Below are positions 1 to 6,514 of a DNA stretch of 12,248 nucleotides, piece after piece (position 1 is the first letter of the stretch; every line of letters begins with the position of its first letter). The DNA comes from Nitrospira sp. ST-bin4 (GTDB lineage: Bacteria; Nitrospirota; Nitrospiria; Nitrospirales; Nitrospiraceae). Both the position numbers and the translations under genes were made by a program. The notes below the pieces were generated by a model that did not search any database, had not been told where the DNA came from, and saw only the letters and a program-made list of their open reading frames with translations. The stretch spans positions 1-12,248 of the forward strand of contig MSXM01000055.1 in NCBI GenBank assembly GCA_002083565.1, written 5' to 3'.

Positions 1-50
1 AGCACGTGATACACCACATTCGTTGCCGTGGGACGTAACGGTCTTCCCAT
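1..50 (-). CDS. REP-associated tyrosine transposase (IS200/Y1-like), N-terminal fragment cut by window edge
   Basis: Reading leftwards from an ATG at 50-48, the frame is open to the window edge and gives MGRPLRPTATNVVYHV. This closely resembles the start of RAYT proteins (Y1 transposase family; typical openings look like M-x-RPLRP...VYHVxNR), which are single-strand HUH nucleases linked to REP palindromes. A Shine-Dalgarno-like GAGG lies 7 nt before the ATG and partly overlaps the stop codon of the lipase gene, so the two may be co-translated. Only 16 complete codons are visible. The catalytic HUH motif and the tyrosine lie outside the window, so it cannot be said whether the gene is intact. 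The call rests on N-terminal resemblance alone. Confidence 0.62.
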   Translation of the reverse strand, partial: MGRPLRPTATNVVYHV

Positions 51-59
51 ACACAGGCC

Positions 60-1169
60 TCAGTTCACATCCCCACGACAAACAATGGTTCCTGACACTT
101 TTTTCTTCGCATCCCCGATCTTATTAGCAGCATGAAGGTTTGCAAACACCGCTTGAACCAATGCATTCGTTTCCGACGGCCTTCCCAATGTAAGACCAGC
201 AATCACGCCCGCGACAAGACGGGGCCCCGACTCCAACGGTGAGACATCCTGATCGTTTAAGACGCGGCCATACAGTGCGGCAAGTTCTTGCACATGCTGC
301 ATCGGAAGATATTCAATGGGCCGCGCCTCTGCGGCCTCAAACTCCACCCCCGGCAGCAGGAATGGATACAAGCCGGTGTCGATCCGGTGGGCATCAATCA
401 GGCCAAGGAGAAAGGGTTCACCGGTGTCGGGGTCGATCTCCGTCGCATGGGCATTCACCATATACGCCGTCCCACCCGTATGGCCCACACCGTTGAGACT
501 GCCAAGACGACTGATGAGATCCCCTTCGGCATAGAAGTGGGCGTTGGAGCCAATACCGGCGAGTACGCTGGATTGATAGCCGCCCTGGACGTTCTGTTGA
601 AGTCCAAGGACTCCACCAAAGCCATTGAAGGTGGTGAGGGTGATGTGACTCTTGTCAAACGTTGAATCGAATGTGGGATCACTCGGCGTTGTCTTGCTCT
701 TCACATACTCATACGCAGCATACTGTGCCAGACCGCCACCCAGGCTTTGTCCGGTAAAATGAATTGTCCCGCTATAGGGATCACCATTGGGATCTCTAAG
801 CCCGTTAAGAAATGCAAATACCTGACCTCTACCGTTTGGCGAGTTCCACTGATTCCATCCTAAGTACTGACTGTTTGCGACCCAATCCTGTGGACTTGGT
901 CCATCCGTCCCTCTGAACGCAACAATGACTTCGTTTGTCTGCTGATTTCGATAGGCAACAAAACCGAACCCATTTATCGTGGTGTCCCTGAACTCGATCG
1001 CTTTTTCAAATCCTGCTGGCACAGAGTATAGAGCTGCCCTCTGCCCATAATTTGTATCATCAAGAGATCCTAACTCTGTGGGTGCAGGATGCGTAGGATC
1101 AAAATAGGATGCATCCGAGGCCAACAGTGTCAACTTTGCGAGATCATTCAGGTCGGTAGGCAGTGCCAT
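60..1169 (-). CDS. class-3 lipase family alpha/beta hydrolase
   Basis: A 369-aa protein of the lipase class 3 (PF01764) type, predicted to hydrolyse ester bonds of acylglycerols or related lipids; the true substrate is unknown. Visible motifs in order are the VAFRGTDG block (about residues 83-90), typical of the strand and oxyanion region of this family; the nucleophile elbow GQSLGG with Ser142; a likely catalytic Asp217 in EGDLISRLG; and a likely catalytic His261 in DAHRIDT. I see no signal peptide or membrane segment, so the location is cytosolic or exported by another route. The ATG at 1169 is preferred over the upstream TTG (1193) and GTG (1172) because AGGAG lies 7 nt before it. That ribosome site sits in the last codons of the upstream gene, whose TAG ends 2 nt before this ATG, indicating translational coupling. 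The exact biological role is not visible. Confidence 0.85.
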   Translation of the reverse strand: MALPTDLNDLAKLTLLASDASYFDPTHPAPTELGSLDDTNYGQRAALYSVPAGFEKAIEFRDTTINGFGFVAYRNQQTNEVIVAFRGTDGPSPQDWVANSQYLGWNQWNSPNGRGQVFAFLNGLRDPNGDPYSGTIHFTGQSLGGGLAQYAAYEYVKSKTTPSDPTFDSTFDKSHITLTTFNGFGGVLGLQQNVQGGYQSSVLAGIGSNAHFYAEGDLISRLGSLNGVGHTGGTAYMVNAHATEIDPDTGEPFLLGLIDAHRIDTGLYPFLLPGVEFEAAEARPIEYLPMQHVQELAALYGRVLNDQDVSPLESGPRLVAGVIAGLTLGRPSETNALVQAVFANLHAANKIGDAKKKVSGTIVCRGDVN

Positions 1170-1171
1170 CA

Positions 1172-2257
1172 CTATTCTCCTTCCCCAATGCAAAAGTCGA
1201 TTGTCTTAAGAGTTCGGCTCCCCGGCTTACCAGCACGCAATGCCTTGATACTATCCGCCCCCGCCTGCGAGTGTAATTCATGTACAAACGCTACCTGACA
1301 ACCATTGGGAGAAACCGCTGCATTCTTCAACATTCCAGGAACAACGCGAACAGGTTTTCCTTTATTTAGAAGATATCCTCCCATTGTTCCCACTGCAGCG
1401 TAGTCGCCTCTTCCTCCAGTGAAAAGTAATCCCTTCCTTGTAAAGAAATATTGTTCCCATCCCATACGTTCCCACGCTTGTCCAGTAGGCTTGAACTCAG
1501 TGGTCACAGAACCATCTGGTTTGAGTAGCCATGCTGGCACCGCATCAGACGTGAATTGCCTGGCCCGGAGGAGGTAGGCATCCGCAAACTCAACGTAAAT
1601 TGGCGGTACCTCAACTTGATCAGACTTGAGTGGCAGCACTATTCCGTCTCTAGATCCTGGTGGATAAAGGACAAGCGGTCTAGCCTTCGCAGGATCCATG
1701 GACTGTTCACCGAAATCCACGTAACCATGCTTTTCTAACAATGGAAATCCTCTTCCTCGTCGTCCTTCCTCAATCCAATAGGGACGCTCTGCGTAGTAAC
1801 GACAGCTACTTCCGTTAAACCAGTGCTTTGCTGGTAGTGACAGGACTTGCTCCTCGCCCGCTTTTTCCTGCACAAGCTCGTAGATCTTTTCTGTTCCTTG
1901 CCGCAAGCGATAAAACGATCGGAACTTACCAGACACACACCATTTTGATGTCCCGTCCCAGCTGTGGTCGCGTGCCGCCGTGCCCTTTTCGAGGTCCCAC
2001 ACATACACCCCTTGCGGAATCTCCCAGGTCAGCCCCGCTTGTTTCGGCGGCTGAGCTGGATCGAGTTCATAGCCAATGAATATAATTTGGCTATTGTTCA
2101 GCCAAACAGGATGTGTTTGCTCATCCACTGGAACAGTTGAATCCAATATTGGATAGCGTGGCTCGCCAAAAGCCGCCAACTGCGGGGTCAAGGCACCCAC
2201 CATTGCCAGTACTAGGCCCGCTCCAAACTTGGCCATGTGCCGATTGTGCTTCTTCAT
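1172..2257 (-). CDS. exported protein with beta-propeller (TolB/WD-like) motifs, function unknown
   Basis: A 361-aa protein beginning with a clear Sec signal peptide: basic MKKHNRHMAK, then a hydrophobic stretch to about residue 28, with likely cleavage near A29-G31. The mature part has aromatic-rich beta-strand patterns seen in TolB/WD40-like propellers. Examples are HPVWLNNSQIIFIGYE (49-64), GVYVWDLEKG (83-92) and SPNGCQVAF (316-324), which resembles the SPDGxxIAF blade motif. No catalytic motif is recognised. The four mature cysteines (107, 152, 320, 356) could form disulphides in the periplasm. An open frame continues upstream to 2476, but the ATG at 2257 is chosen because it starts the signal peptide; the only ribosome-site-like sequence (AGGATGG) is rather distant, so the start is moderately sure. 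It is first of a two-gene unit with the lipase, and a periplasmic binding or sensing role beside it is only a guess. Confidence 0.72.
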   Translation of the reverse strand: MKKHNRHMAKFGAGLVLAMVGALTPQLAAFGEPRYPILDSTVPVDEQTHPVWLNNSQIIFIGYELDPAQPPKQAGLTWEIPQGVYVWDLEKGTAARDHSWDGTSKWCVSGKFRSFYRLRQGTEKIYELVQEKAGEEQVLSLPAKHWFNGSSCRYYAERPYWIEEGRRGRGFPLLEKHGYVDFGEQSMDPAKARPLVLYPPGSRDGIVLPLKSDQVEVPPIYVEFADAYLLRARQFTSDAVPAWLLKPDGSVTTEFKPTGQAWERMGWEQYFFTRKGLLFTGGRGDYAAVGTMGGYLLNKGKPVRVVPGMLKNAAVSPNGCQVAFVHELHSQAGADSIKALRAGKPGSRTLKTIDFCIGEGE

Positions 2258-3046
2258 CTCAAGCAACCATCCTTTCGTCGATCCTCCGGCCTTCACTCTC
2301 TCGCTTTCCCTTACCGTACATCCCGCAGACCCACCAACACTTGCCGAATCTGCTACTGCAACCGTGTCAGCACGTCCACACCCATCGCCCCGCGTGTGAC
2401 GAAATGGTGGTCCAAGCCTCTTGGCACCGCTTGGCGATCCTTCGCCGTCATTACGAAAGGGCAACCTCCGTGCCAATCATGTTTGCGCAGATACCATAAG
2501 AACCTTCTGCTAATTCCGTGCGGATGCCATGCACTATGTGTATCAAGCTCGATACCATGTGGACGAAAACGATACAGAGGTTTGGGAAGTGAAGATATCG
2601 GACTGAGGAGCGCATGTGGGAGTTCCGTAGGATTCCAACACGGCGACGTGCTGTACGTTATCACGGCTAATAGTCCGGCAATAGGTCCAACCGGATCTAT
2701 TGCCCCTTTCTAGTCGCCAATGAATGTCCTACCACACCCGACGCTGCTATCCCCAGTGCCGCGCCAGTGAAGTCAATCCATCGTCACGCCTGAACATCTG
2801 CACTCATCGTAGAACTGTGGACAGCTCTAGCGGGGCACACCAGATTCGGTTACGTGGCACTTGCGAACCGCAGGCTGGACATTTGATTCCTCGCGTTAAC
2901 TCTAAATAGAGCGAATCTCCAACTGACGAGGGATCCGAAGGGGATACATCTCCTACGCGGAGACCATGGTAGTGGGCTGGCTTCGTATACGGAAATACCG
3001 TTTACCAGGCCGCAGCGGCGATTCGGCTCACACTTCGCGAATGATC
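2258..3046. other. about 0.8 kb without a recognisable gene
   Basis: Open frames exist on both strands here (for example plus 2237-2713 and minus 2353-2664). Their products are low-complexity, cysteine- or arginine-rich, lack good ribosome sites and resemble no family I know. A small hairpin (TCTCC, 5-nt loop, GGAGA) lies at 2949-2963, and a longer palindrome at 2985-3005 is listed separately. The stretch should contain the promoter of the exported-protein/lipase unit, but I could not identify convincing -35/-10 boxes. It may be eroded accessory DNA. Confidence 0.5.
2985..3005. promoter_or_regulatory. imperfect 21-bp palindrome resembling the higBA operator
   Basis: GTATACGG, a 5-nt centre (AAATA), then CCGTTTAC: 8-bp arms with one mismatch. 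The inner 13 bp (ACGG-5 nt-CCGT) matches the candidate HigA operator at 3667-3679 in 10 of 13 positions. It lies about 40 bp past the higA stop. It could be a second HigA binding site, or a hairpin in the 3' end of the higBA transcript; no T-tract follows on either strand. Confidence 0.4.
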
Positions 3047-3334
3047 CTATGCGGCAACATATCGTTTGATACTGAGTTTCTTGGCGTGGCTGCGGATCTG
3101 TGCCACATCGTACGCAAGCTGCATTCGAAGAAGGTGGTCCATGTCAGGGCCGAACGCTTTCTCAATGCGGAGAGCCATTTCAGGAGAAAGCGACGCTTTG
3201 CCGGCGAGAAGATCAGACAGAGTCGCACGGCGCACCTTGAGAATGTGTGCTGCTTTGGATACGCTCAAGCCCAGCACGTCGATGATCTCGGTCCTGATAA
3301 AGTCGCCTGGATGGGGAGGGTTTTTCATGGCCAT
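3047..3334 (-). CDS. higA: HigA-family antitoxin (XRE-type DNA-binding protein)
   Basis: A 95-aa protein of the HigA/VapI antitoxin family. The opening NPPHPGDFIRTEII (5-18) is the family hallmark, followed by a helix-turn-helix region around LSVSKAAHILKVRRATLSDL (23-42) and the SLSPEMALRIEKAFG helix (48-62). In the family the protein binds and neutralises the HigB RNase and represses its own operon. A TTG upstream (3352) would add six residues, but the ATG at 3334 has AAAGGA about 9 nt before it; a second ATG at 3328 is also possible. The toxin gene ends at 3349, 14 bp before this start, in the usual higB-higA order. A palindrome in the upstream promoter is a plausible binding site for this protein. 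Confidence 0.93.
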   Translation of the reverse strand: MAMKNPPHPGDFIRTEIIDVLGLSVSKAAHILKVRRATLSDLLAGKASLSPEMALRIEKAFGPDMDHLLRMQLAYDVAQIRSHAKKLSIKRYVAA

Positions 3335-3348
3335 GGCACGGTTTCCTT

Positions 3349-3639
3349 TCAATGGTAGTCGATTAAGTCAATGTCGCTGGCGATGTTTGTTGGTTCATGA
3401 TAGCGGAACACCATGCGCCAGTTTCCAGTCACACTGACACTCCAATAGCCCTTCCTGTCACCTTTCAGCGGATGGAGCTTCCAGCCCGGGAACCGTCCCA
3501 CCTGTTCAAGGGTGTGTGCGGTTTCAAGAGCCACCAGAATCTTTCTCACCCTATCCAGCTGGGACGCCGAGACGCCTTTTGGGTTGCCCTCTATGTAAAG
3601 CTGCCGAAGCCCTTTATGGCGAAATTTGATAAGACGCAT
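3349..3639 (-). CDS. higB: HigB-family toxin (RelE-superfamily mRNA interferase)
   Basis: A 96-aa protein matching the HigB (PF05015, RelE/ParE superfamily) pattern over its whole length: IKFRHKGLRQLY near the start, then PGWKLHPLKGDRKGYWSVSV (51-70), GNWRMVFRY (72-80) and the terminal DLIDYH. In the family it cleaves mRNA on the ribosome and is held inactive by HigA. Length and conserved C-terminal DYH indicate an intact gene. The ATG at 3639 has no obvious Shine-Dalgarno sequence. The candidate promoter places the transcript start only about a dozen bases upstream, so the leader would be very short. It is first in the operon, before higA. Confidence 0.93.
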   Translation of the reverse strand: MRLIKFRHKGLRQLYIEGNPKGVSASQLDRVRKILVALETAHTLEQVGRFPGWKLHPLKGDRKGYWSVSVTGNWRMVFRYHEPTNIASDIDLIDYH

Positions 3640-3659
3640 ATCATGCCATGTGCGGCTTC

Positions 3660-3688
3660 ATTGTGTACGGTATCACCGTGCAAGTCAA
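3660..3688 (-). promoter_or_regulatory. higBA promoter with operator palindrome in the spacer
   Basis: On the minus strand, TTGACT (3688-3683) and CACAAT (3665-3660) are separated by exactly 17 bp, a sigma70-like arrangement. The spacer contains a dyad centred at 3673: plus-strand TGTACGGT-ATC-ACCGTGCA at 3664-3682, with a perfect inner ACGGT/ACCGT. This fits autorepression by HigA, as known for the family. Inferred from sequence; no mapped start site. Confidence 0.6.
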
Positions 3689-3925
3689 GAGAGAGAAGCT
3701 ATTCGCGAATACTGGGGACTCGTTCCTAGCTGGAGGAATGAATGTCCCCATTCGCTCCCCCGACTTTTCTCCGGGCCGGTCAATCGCTCCTGCTGCTACG
3801 GTGTGGTTCGGTGGGTCCAAACTGGCTCGAGCAGATTAGGGAAAGATAATGTTCACCTAACGCTATTCAGACATTGCAGAAGTAGAGTGGAGCCATCGGG
3901 TGGTTTAACGAAAGGGGGAGATCAT
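3689..3925. other. divergent intergenic region between higBA and the 40-aa ORF
   Basis: It contains a perfect 12-bp palindrome, TATTCGCGAATA (3700-3711), just upstream of the higBA -35 box. This could be a regulator site for higBA or for the divergent plus-strand gene. I saw no convincing promoter for the plus-strand microprotein gene and no coding frame with a ribosome site. Confidence 0.4.
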
Positions 3926-4048
3926 ATGAACTTCGATTGGATCTTCTTCGCCATCACCACATATGTGGTCTTGATGTTCAGCTTCATGGTCGCTCTTGCG
4001 ATTGTGGGAGGCCACAAATGTCATTGGGGCACTCACAATCGACGGTGA
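3926..4048 (+). CDS. 40-aa single-pass membrane microprotein, unknown function
   Basis: A 40-residue ORF with a strong ribosome site: AAAGGGGGAG ending 5 nt before the ATG. The product starts MNFDWIFFAITTYVVLMF and continues SFMVALAIVGGHKCHWGTHNRR, giving one transmembrane helix of about 23 residues (6-28) and a short basic tail with His-Lys-Cys-His and a further His. The charge pattern suggests the C-terminal end is inside the cell (positive-inside rule). Small size, hydrophobicity and the ribosome site argue for a real gene. A perfect 9-bp hairpin follows the stop by 4 nt. No family recognised. The HKCH cluster could bind haem or metal, but that is speculative. It is the only plus-strand gene in the window. 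Confidence 0.66.
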   Translation: MNFDWIFFAITTYVVLMFSFMVALAIVGGHKCHWGTHNRR

Positions 4049-4397
4049 GACACCTGAAATCACCGGATTTCAGGAAGGGGATACCCTGGGCTGGCGTCGG
4101 GGGGCACCGCCAACGGCAACGGCCTTGACGCGAATAAAGTCATGGCCTTTCCGGCCTTCAGCGACATGACAGCGTGACCAGCGGGAGTAAATGTGCAACG
4201 GCCCGACGATCCTTGGACATGGTACCGGGGGCCGCTCCGTCCACAAAACCCCAAAGATACCGATCCTCAAACCTTTGTAATTCCAGTCTCCGAAGACTGC
4301 CTCCCGGGTAGCGGAGTCCGTCTTTTGCCAAACCGCGCAGTGCCGGAGAGTGGTCGAAGTGGAGGCGTCAACCTGTGAGCAGGTTGGGTAGGAAGGA
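4049..4397. other. non-coding gap with two perfect hairpins
   Basis: Apart from the hairpin at 4053-4074 (listed separately), a second perfect stem occurs at 4369-4386 (CAACCTG, loop TGAG, CAGGTTG), 12 nt beyond the stop of the minus-strand 116-aa ORF. Neither has a T-tract. A minus-strand frame (4405-4070) is open but has no ribosome site and no recognised product. The two genes flanking this gap converge, so the hairpins may act as 3'-end structures. Confidence 0.45.
4053..4074. terminator. perfect 9-bp hairpin after the 40-aa ORF, possible 3'-end structure
   Basis: CCTGAAATC, loop ACCG, GATTTCAGG, beginning 4 nt after the plus-strand stop codon. The position fits a transcript end, but AAGGGG rather than a U-tract follows. 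It would therefore be a non-canonical terminator, an mRNA-stabilising hairpin, or a REP-like palindrome. Confidence 0.4.
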
Positions 4398-4748
4398 TCA
4401 GGCACCAGACATCGCAGCGGATCCGCCTAGGACCCAGCCGTCATAAACGCGAATACAATGACAGCGGCAATAAGAATCCCGATGGGGATTAACATTTCCA
4501 GTGGATTTTCGCCGAACATTCCCGCCATGGTCGTCCTCCTTGGAGCTTACAGAACCGTCATTCTCCGGCTCCACCAGCTGCGCCCGTGGTCCGATCGCGT
4601 ACCCGTGCGATTCTAACACGCAGGTCGTCAATTCGTGTCGGACGAAGGCTCTCAAGAGTTCCCTCCCCATCACGTCACTAGTCATGCCAGATTCCAAAAC
4701 GGTCGCGTAGATCTCCCGAACAGCAGCCCGTCCCTCTTCTCTTCTCAT
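4398..4748 (-). CDS. 116-aa ORF coupled to the ammonia lyase, unknown function
   Basis: The start codon overlaps the lyase stop in an ATGA arrangement, so translation by coupling is likely. The first about 70 residues (MRREEGRAAVREIYATVLES...) look like a compact helical protein. The rest, from about residue 74, is low in hydrophobic residues, has an odd composition (CRCHC near 93-97), and overlaps the 33-aa membrane ORF in another frame. Either the C-terminal part is real and the two genes overlap completely, or only the N-terminal part is functional and the tail is tolerated read-through. No homologous family recognised. Its link to the lyase suggests an accessory or regulatory role, which is inference only. 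Confidence 0.5.
   Translation of the reverse strand: MRREEGRAAVREIYATVLESGMTSDVMGRELLRAFVRHELTTCVLESHGYAIGPRAQLVEPENDGSVSSKEDDHGGNVRRKSTGNVNPHRDSYCRCHCIRVYDGWVLGGSAAMSGA
4427..4528 (-). CDS. 33-aa membrane microprotein nested out of frame in the 116-aa ORF
   Basis: Encodes MAGMFGENPLEMLIPIGILI followed by AAVIVFAFMTAGS, a single hydrophobic helix of roughly 20 residues with a short acidic/polar start. AAGGAGG ends 6 nt before the ATG, the strongest Shine-Dalgarno sequence of this cluster, which argues for real translation despite the size. It lies wholly inside the 3' half of the 116-aa ORF, in a different frame of the same strand. No family recognised; small hydrophobic peptides of this kind often associate with membrane complexes. 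Confidence 0.6.
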   Translation of the reverse strand: MAGMFGENPLEMLIPIGILIAAVIVFAFMTAGS

Positions 4749-6514
4749 ACATCGCGGAAGAAATCTCCAGCTCTGGCCGACGCACTGACAATTTTCCCTT
4801 CCAAAATGGCCGAACCGAGACGTGTGATCTGTTTGGCCATCACACGATCCGTCGTCACTGGTGGAAAGTACCCGGTCACGACGTTCAAGACTTCCTGGCA
4901 CGCCTTACTCAGTTCAAGATCCTGTTGTTTCACTCTGTGCCATTCCTTAATCGCTCCCGGGTTGCCTTGATCCCCTTTAGGCGCCCTCGACGGTATCGCC
5001 CTCATTTCCTTCCGAATCGCTGCAGCTTGACCGGCATAGGCAAGCTCGATCGCAAGAATCTCTGACAGGCGAGGCAATGCGTCGAAGGCGCGGATGGCGA
5101 CGTTTGCAGCCATGCTGACATGATCCTCCTGGCCAGAATCCGTCGACAGAGAAAACAAATGGCTTGGCATCGATTGCCCCCATAACCAATTGGTCAGGCT
5201 GGCGCTGGTATACTCGGGAATCATCATGGCTGATTGACACGATTGGCGTCGTTCGATCTCTCTCCGTGCTTGATCAGAAACACCGGACATGTCCACAGGA
5301 GGGATTTTCCCCGGCCATTTAAGATGGGCGCCGAGCCCTTTGTTTCTATCGCCATCCACATACCGGACGCTGCGCATGTTTGACAGCCTTGCCATGATGG
5401 AGGCCGCCTGTAGCAGGCCGTAGCAATCCACGGCGATCGGCATCCCGTGAAAGTGGCCGGCACTCACGATTTCTACGACCTTGTCGAGATACTTATCCTT
5501 GTGTTCGATTGCGCTATTGTTGGTCGCACGCAACACGATGGGATTATCGGTCACGCTATTGATTTCAATTTCGACTGTGGCCTTGGCGCGCCAAATCAGC
5601 TCGAGGCATGGCCCAAGGATCTGGGCTGCGCATCGCAGATTGTAGGGATCCTGAATCTCTCCGTCGATTTCATATCTGCGATGGAGTTCACGAATCCTGG
5701 AGCCTTCCATCAATCTCAGAATGCAGTCGGCAATGGTCTGCGAACCTTTGTGCCGCCGAAGATCGTGCAGATCTCTTCGGAACGGAGTATCCGCCCCTAA
5801 CATGACTTGCGCCGTTAATGCCGTGGCGATCGCGGCCGTCTTAATGAGGCATACCATTCCCTCTGTCGCCAACGCGGTCAGGGCCGTGCTGTACTGCACC
5901 CCATTGTTGAGAGCCAACCCTTCCTTCATCTCGAGTCGCAGTGGTGTGAGGCCGCACTGTTTTAAGGCGGACGCCGCTGACACGCGGCGCGGCGTCCCGC
6001 CCTTCTGCTTGACCAGGCATGCATCGCCCTCTCCCATTAAGCACAGGGCTATATGGGAGAGCGGGGCAAGATCTCCGCTGGCCGAGACACTACCTTGGAT
6101 CGGGACAACGGGGACCACCCCCTTGTTCAGACAATCGATGAGCGCCGTGACAACCTTGGAGCGAACGCCGCTGTGTCCACGCGCCAGAGACACTGCGCGA
6201 AGAAACATGGTCGCCCGAACAACTTCTATCGGAGACGGGTCGCCAACCCCACAGGCATGGGAACGAATAAGATTCTCCTGCAGCGCACTCAGGCTATCGG
6301 CTGGCACTTTCTCCTTTACGTTACTGCCGAATCCCCTGTTAAAACCGTAGGCAGGTTGACTGGTATCTTGGATGTACCCGATCACATCGTTGCGGTTTGC
6401 ATCGATCATGCCTCTCGTCCCACGACCCAGTGTCACGAGGGCCCCTCTTACCACGGCGGTTACATCGCTGAGGGTGTAATGACGCTCGTGGTCAATCCGT
6501 ATGGGCTCGGTCAT
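4745..6514 (-). CDS. MIO-type aromatic amino acid ammonia lyase (HutH/PAL family, histidase-like residues)
   Basis: A 589-aa member of the family that removes ammonia from histidine, phenylalanine or tyrosine using the self-formed MIO cofactor. The MIO triad Ala145-Ser146-Gly147 lies in GSVSASGDLAPLSH. Other family residues are seen: Tyr56 in YGFNRGFG, Asn204 in ALNNG, Gln288/Tyr291/Arg294 in QDPYNLRC, NSVTDNPIV (319-327), Phe355 and Glu463 in QEDHVSMA. The selectivity pair is Ser85-His86 and Glu463 is present, as in histidase (HutH His83 and Glu414); PAL/TAL enzymes differ here. Two oddities stand out: GHFHG replaces the usual GNFHG, and the protein is about 80 residues longer than typical HutH through internal insertions and a longer C-terminus. 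No hutU, hutI or hutG is near. A strong ribosome site (GAGGAGGAG) precedes the ATG. Substrate remains uncertain. Confidence 0.9.
   Translation of the reverse strand: MTEPIRIDHERHYTLSDVTAVVRGALVTLGRGTRGMIDANRNDVIGYIQDTSQPAYGFNRGFGSNVKEKVPADSLSALQENLIRSHACGVGDPSPIEVVRATMFLRAVSLARGHSGVRSKVVTALIDCLNKGVVPVVPIQGSVSASGDLAPLSHIALCLMGEGDACLVKQKGGTPRRVSAASALKQCGLTPLRLEMKEGLALNNGVQYSTALTALATEGMVCLIKTAAIATALTAQVMLGADTPFRRDLHDLRRHKGSQTIADCILRLMEGSRIRELHRRYEIDGEIQDPYNLRCAAQILGPCLELIWRAKATVEIEINSVTDNPIVLRATNNSAIEHKDKYLDKVVEIVSAGHFHGMPIAVDCYGLLQAASIMARLSNMRSVRYVDGDRNKGLGAHLKWPGKIPPVDMSGVSDQARREIERRQSCQSAMMIPEYTSASLTNWLWGQSMPSHLFSLSTDSGQEDHVSMAANVAIRAFDALPRLSEILAIELAYAGQAAAIRKEMRAIPSRAPKGDQGNPGAIKEWHRVKQQDLELSKACQEVLNVVTGYFPPVTTDRVMAKQITRLGSAILEGKIVSASARAGDFFRDV

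Noticed and set aside
2237..2713. Plus-strand 158-aa frame and minus-strand 103-aa frame in the gap left of higBA
   Set aside because: No ribosome site, odd Cys/Arg-rich composition and no recognisable family, so left as non-coding.
4070..4405. Minus-strand 111-aa frame after the lyase cluster
   Set aside because: No ribosome site, Arg/Pro-rich composition, and hairpins in the sequence suggest a non-coding 3' region. Some stretches look protein-like, so a decayed gene cannot be excluded.
5721..6350. Plus-strand open frame (209 aa) across the lyase gene
   Set aside because: It is antisense to conserved lyase coding sequence, has no ribosome site, and its product is Arg/Pro/Thr-rich without family features.
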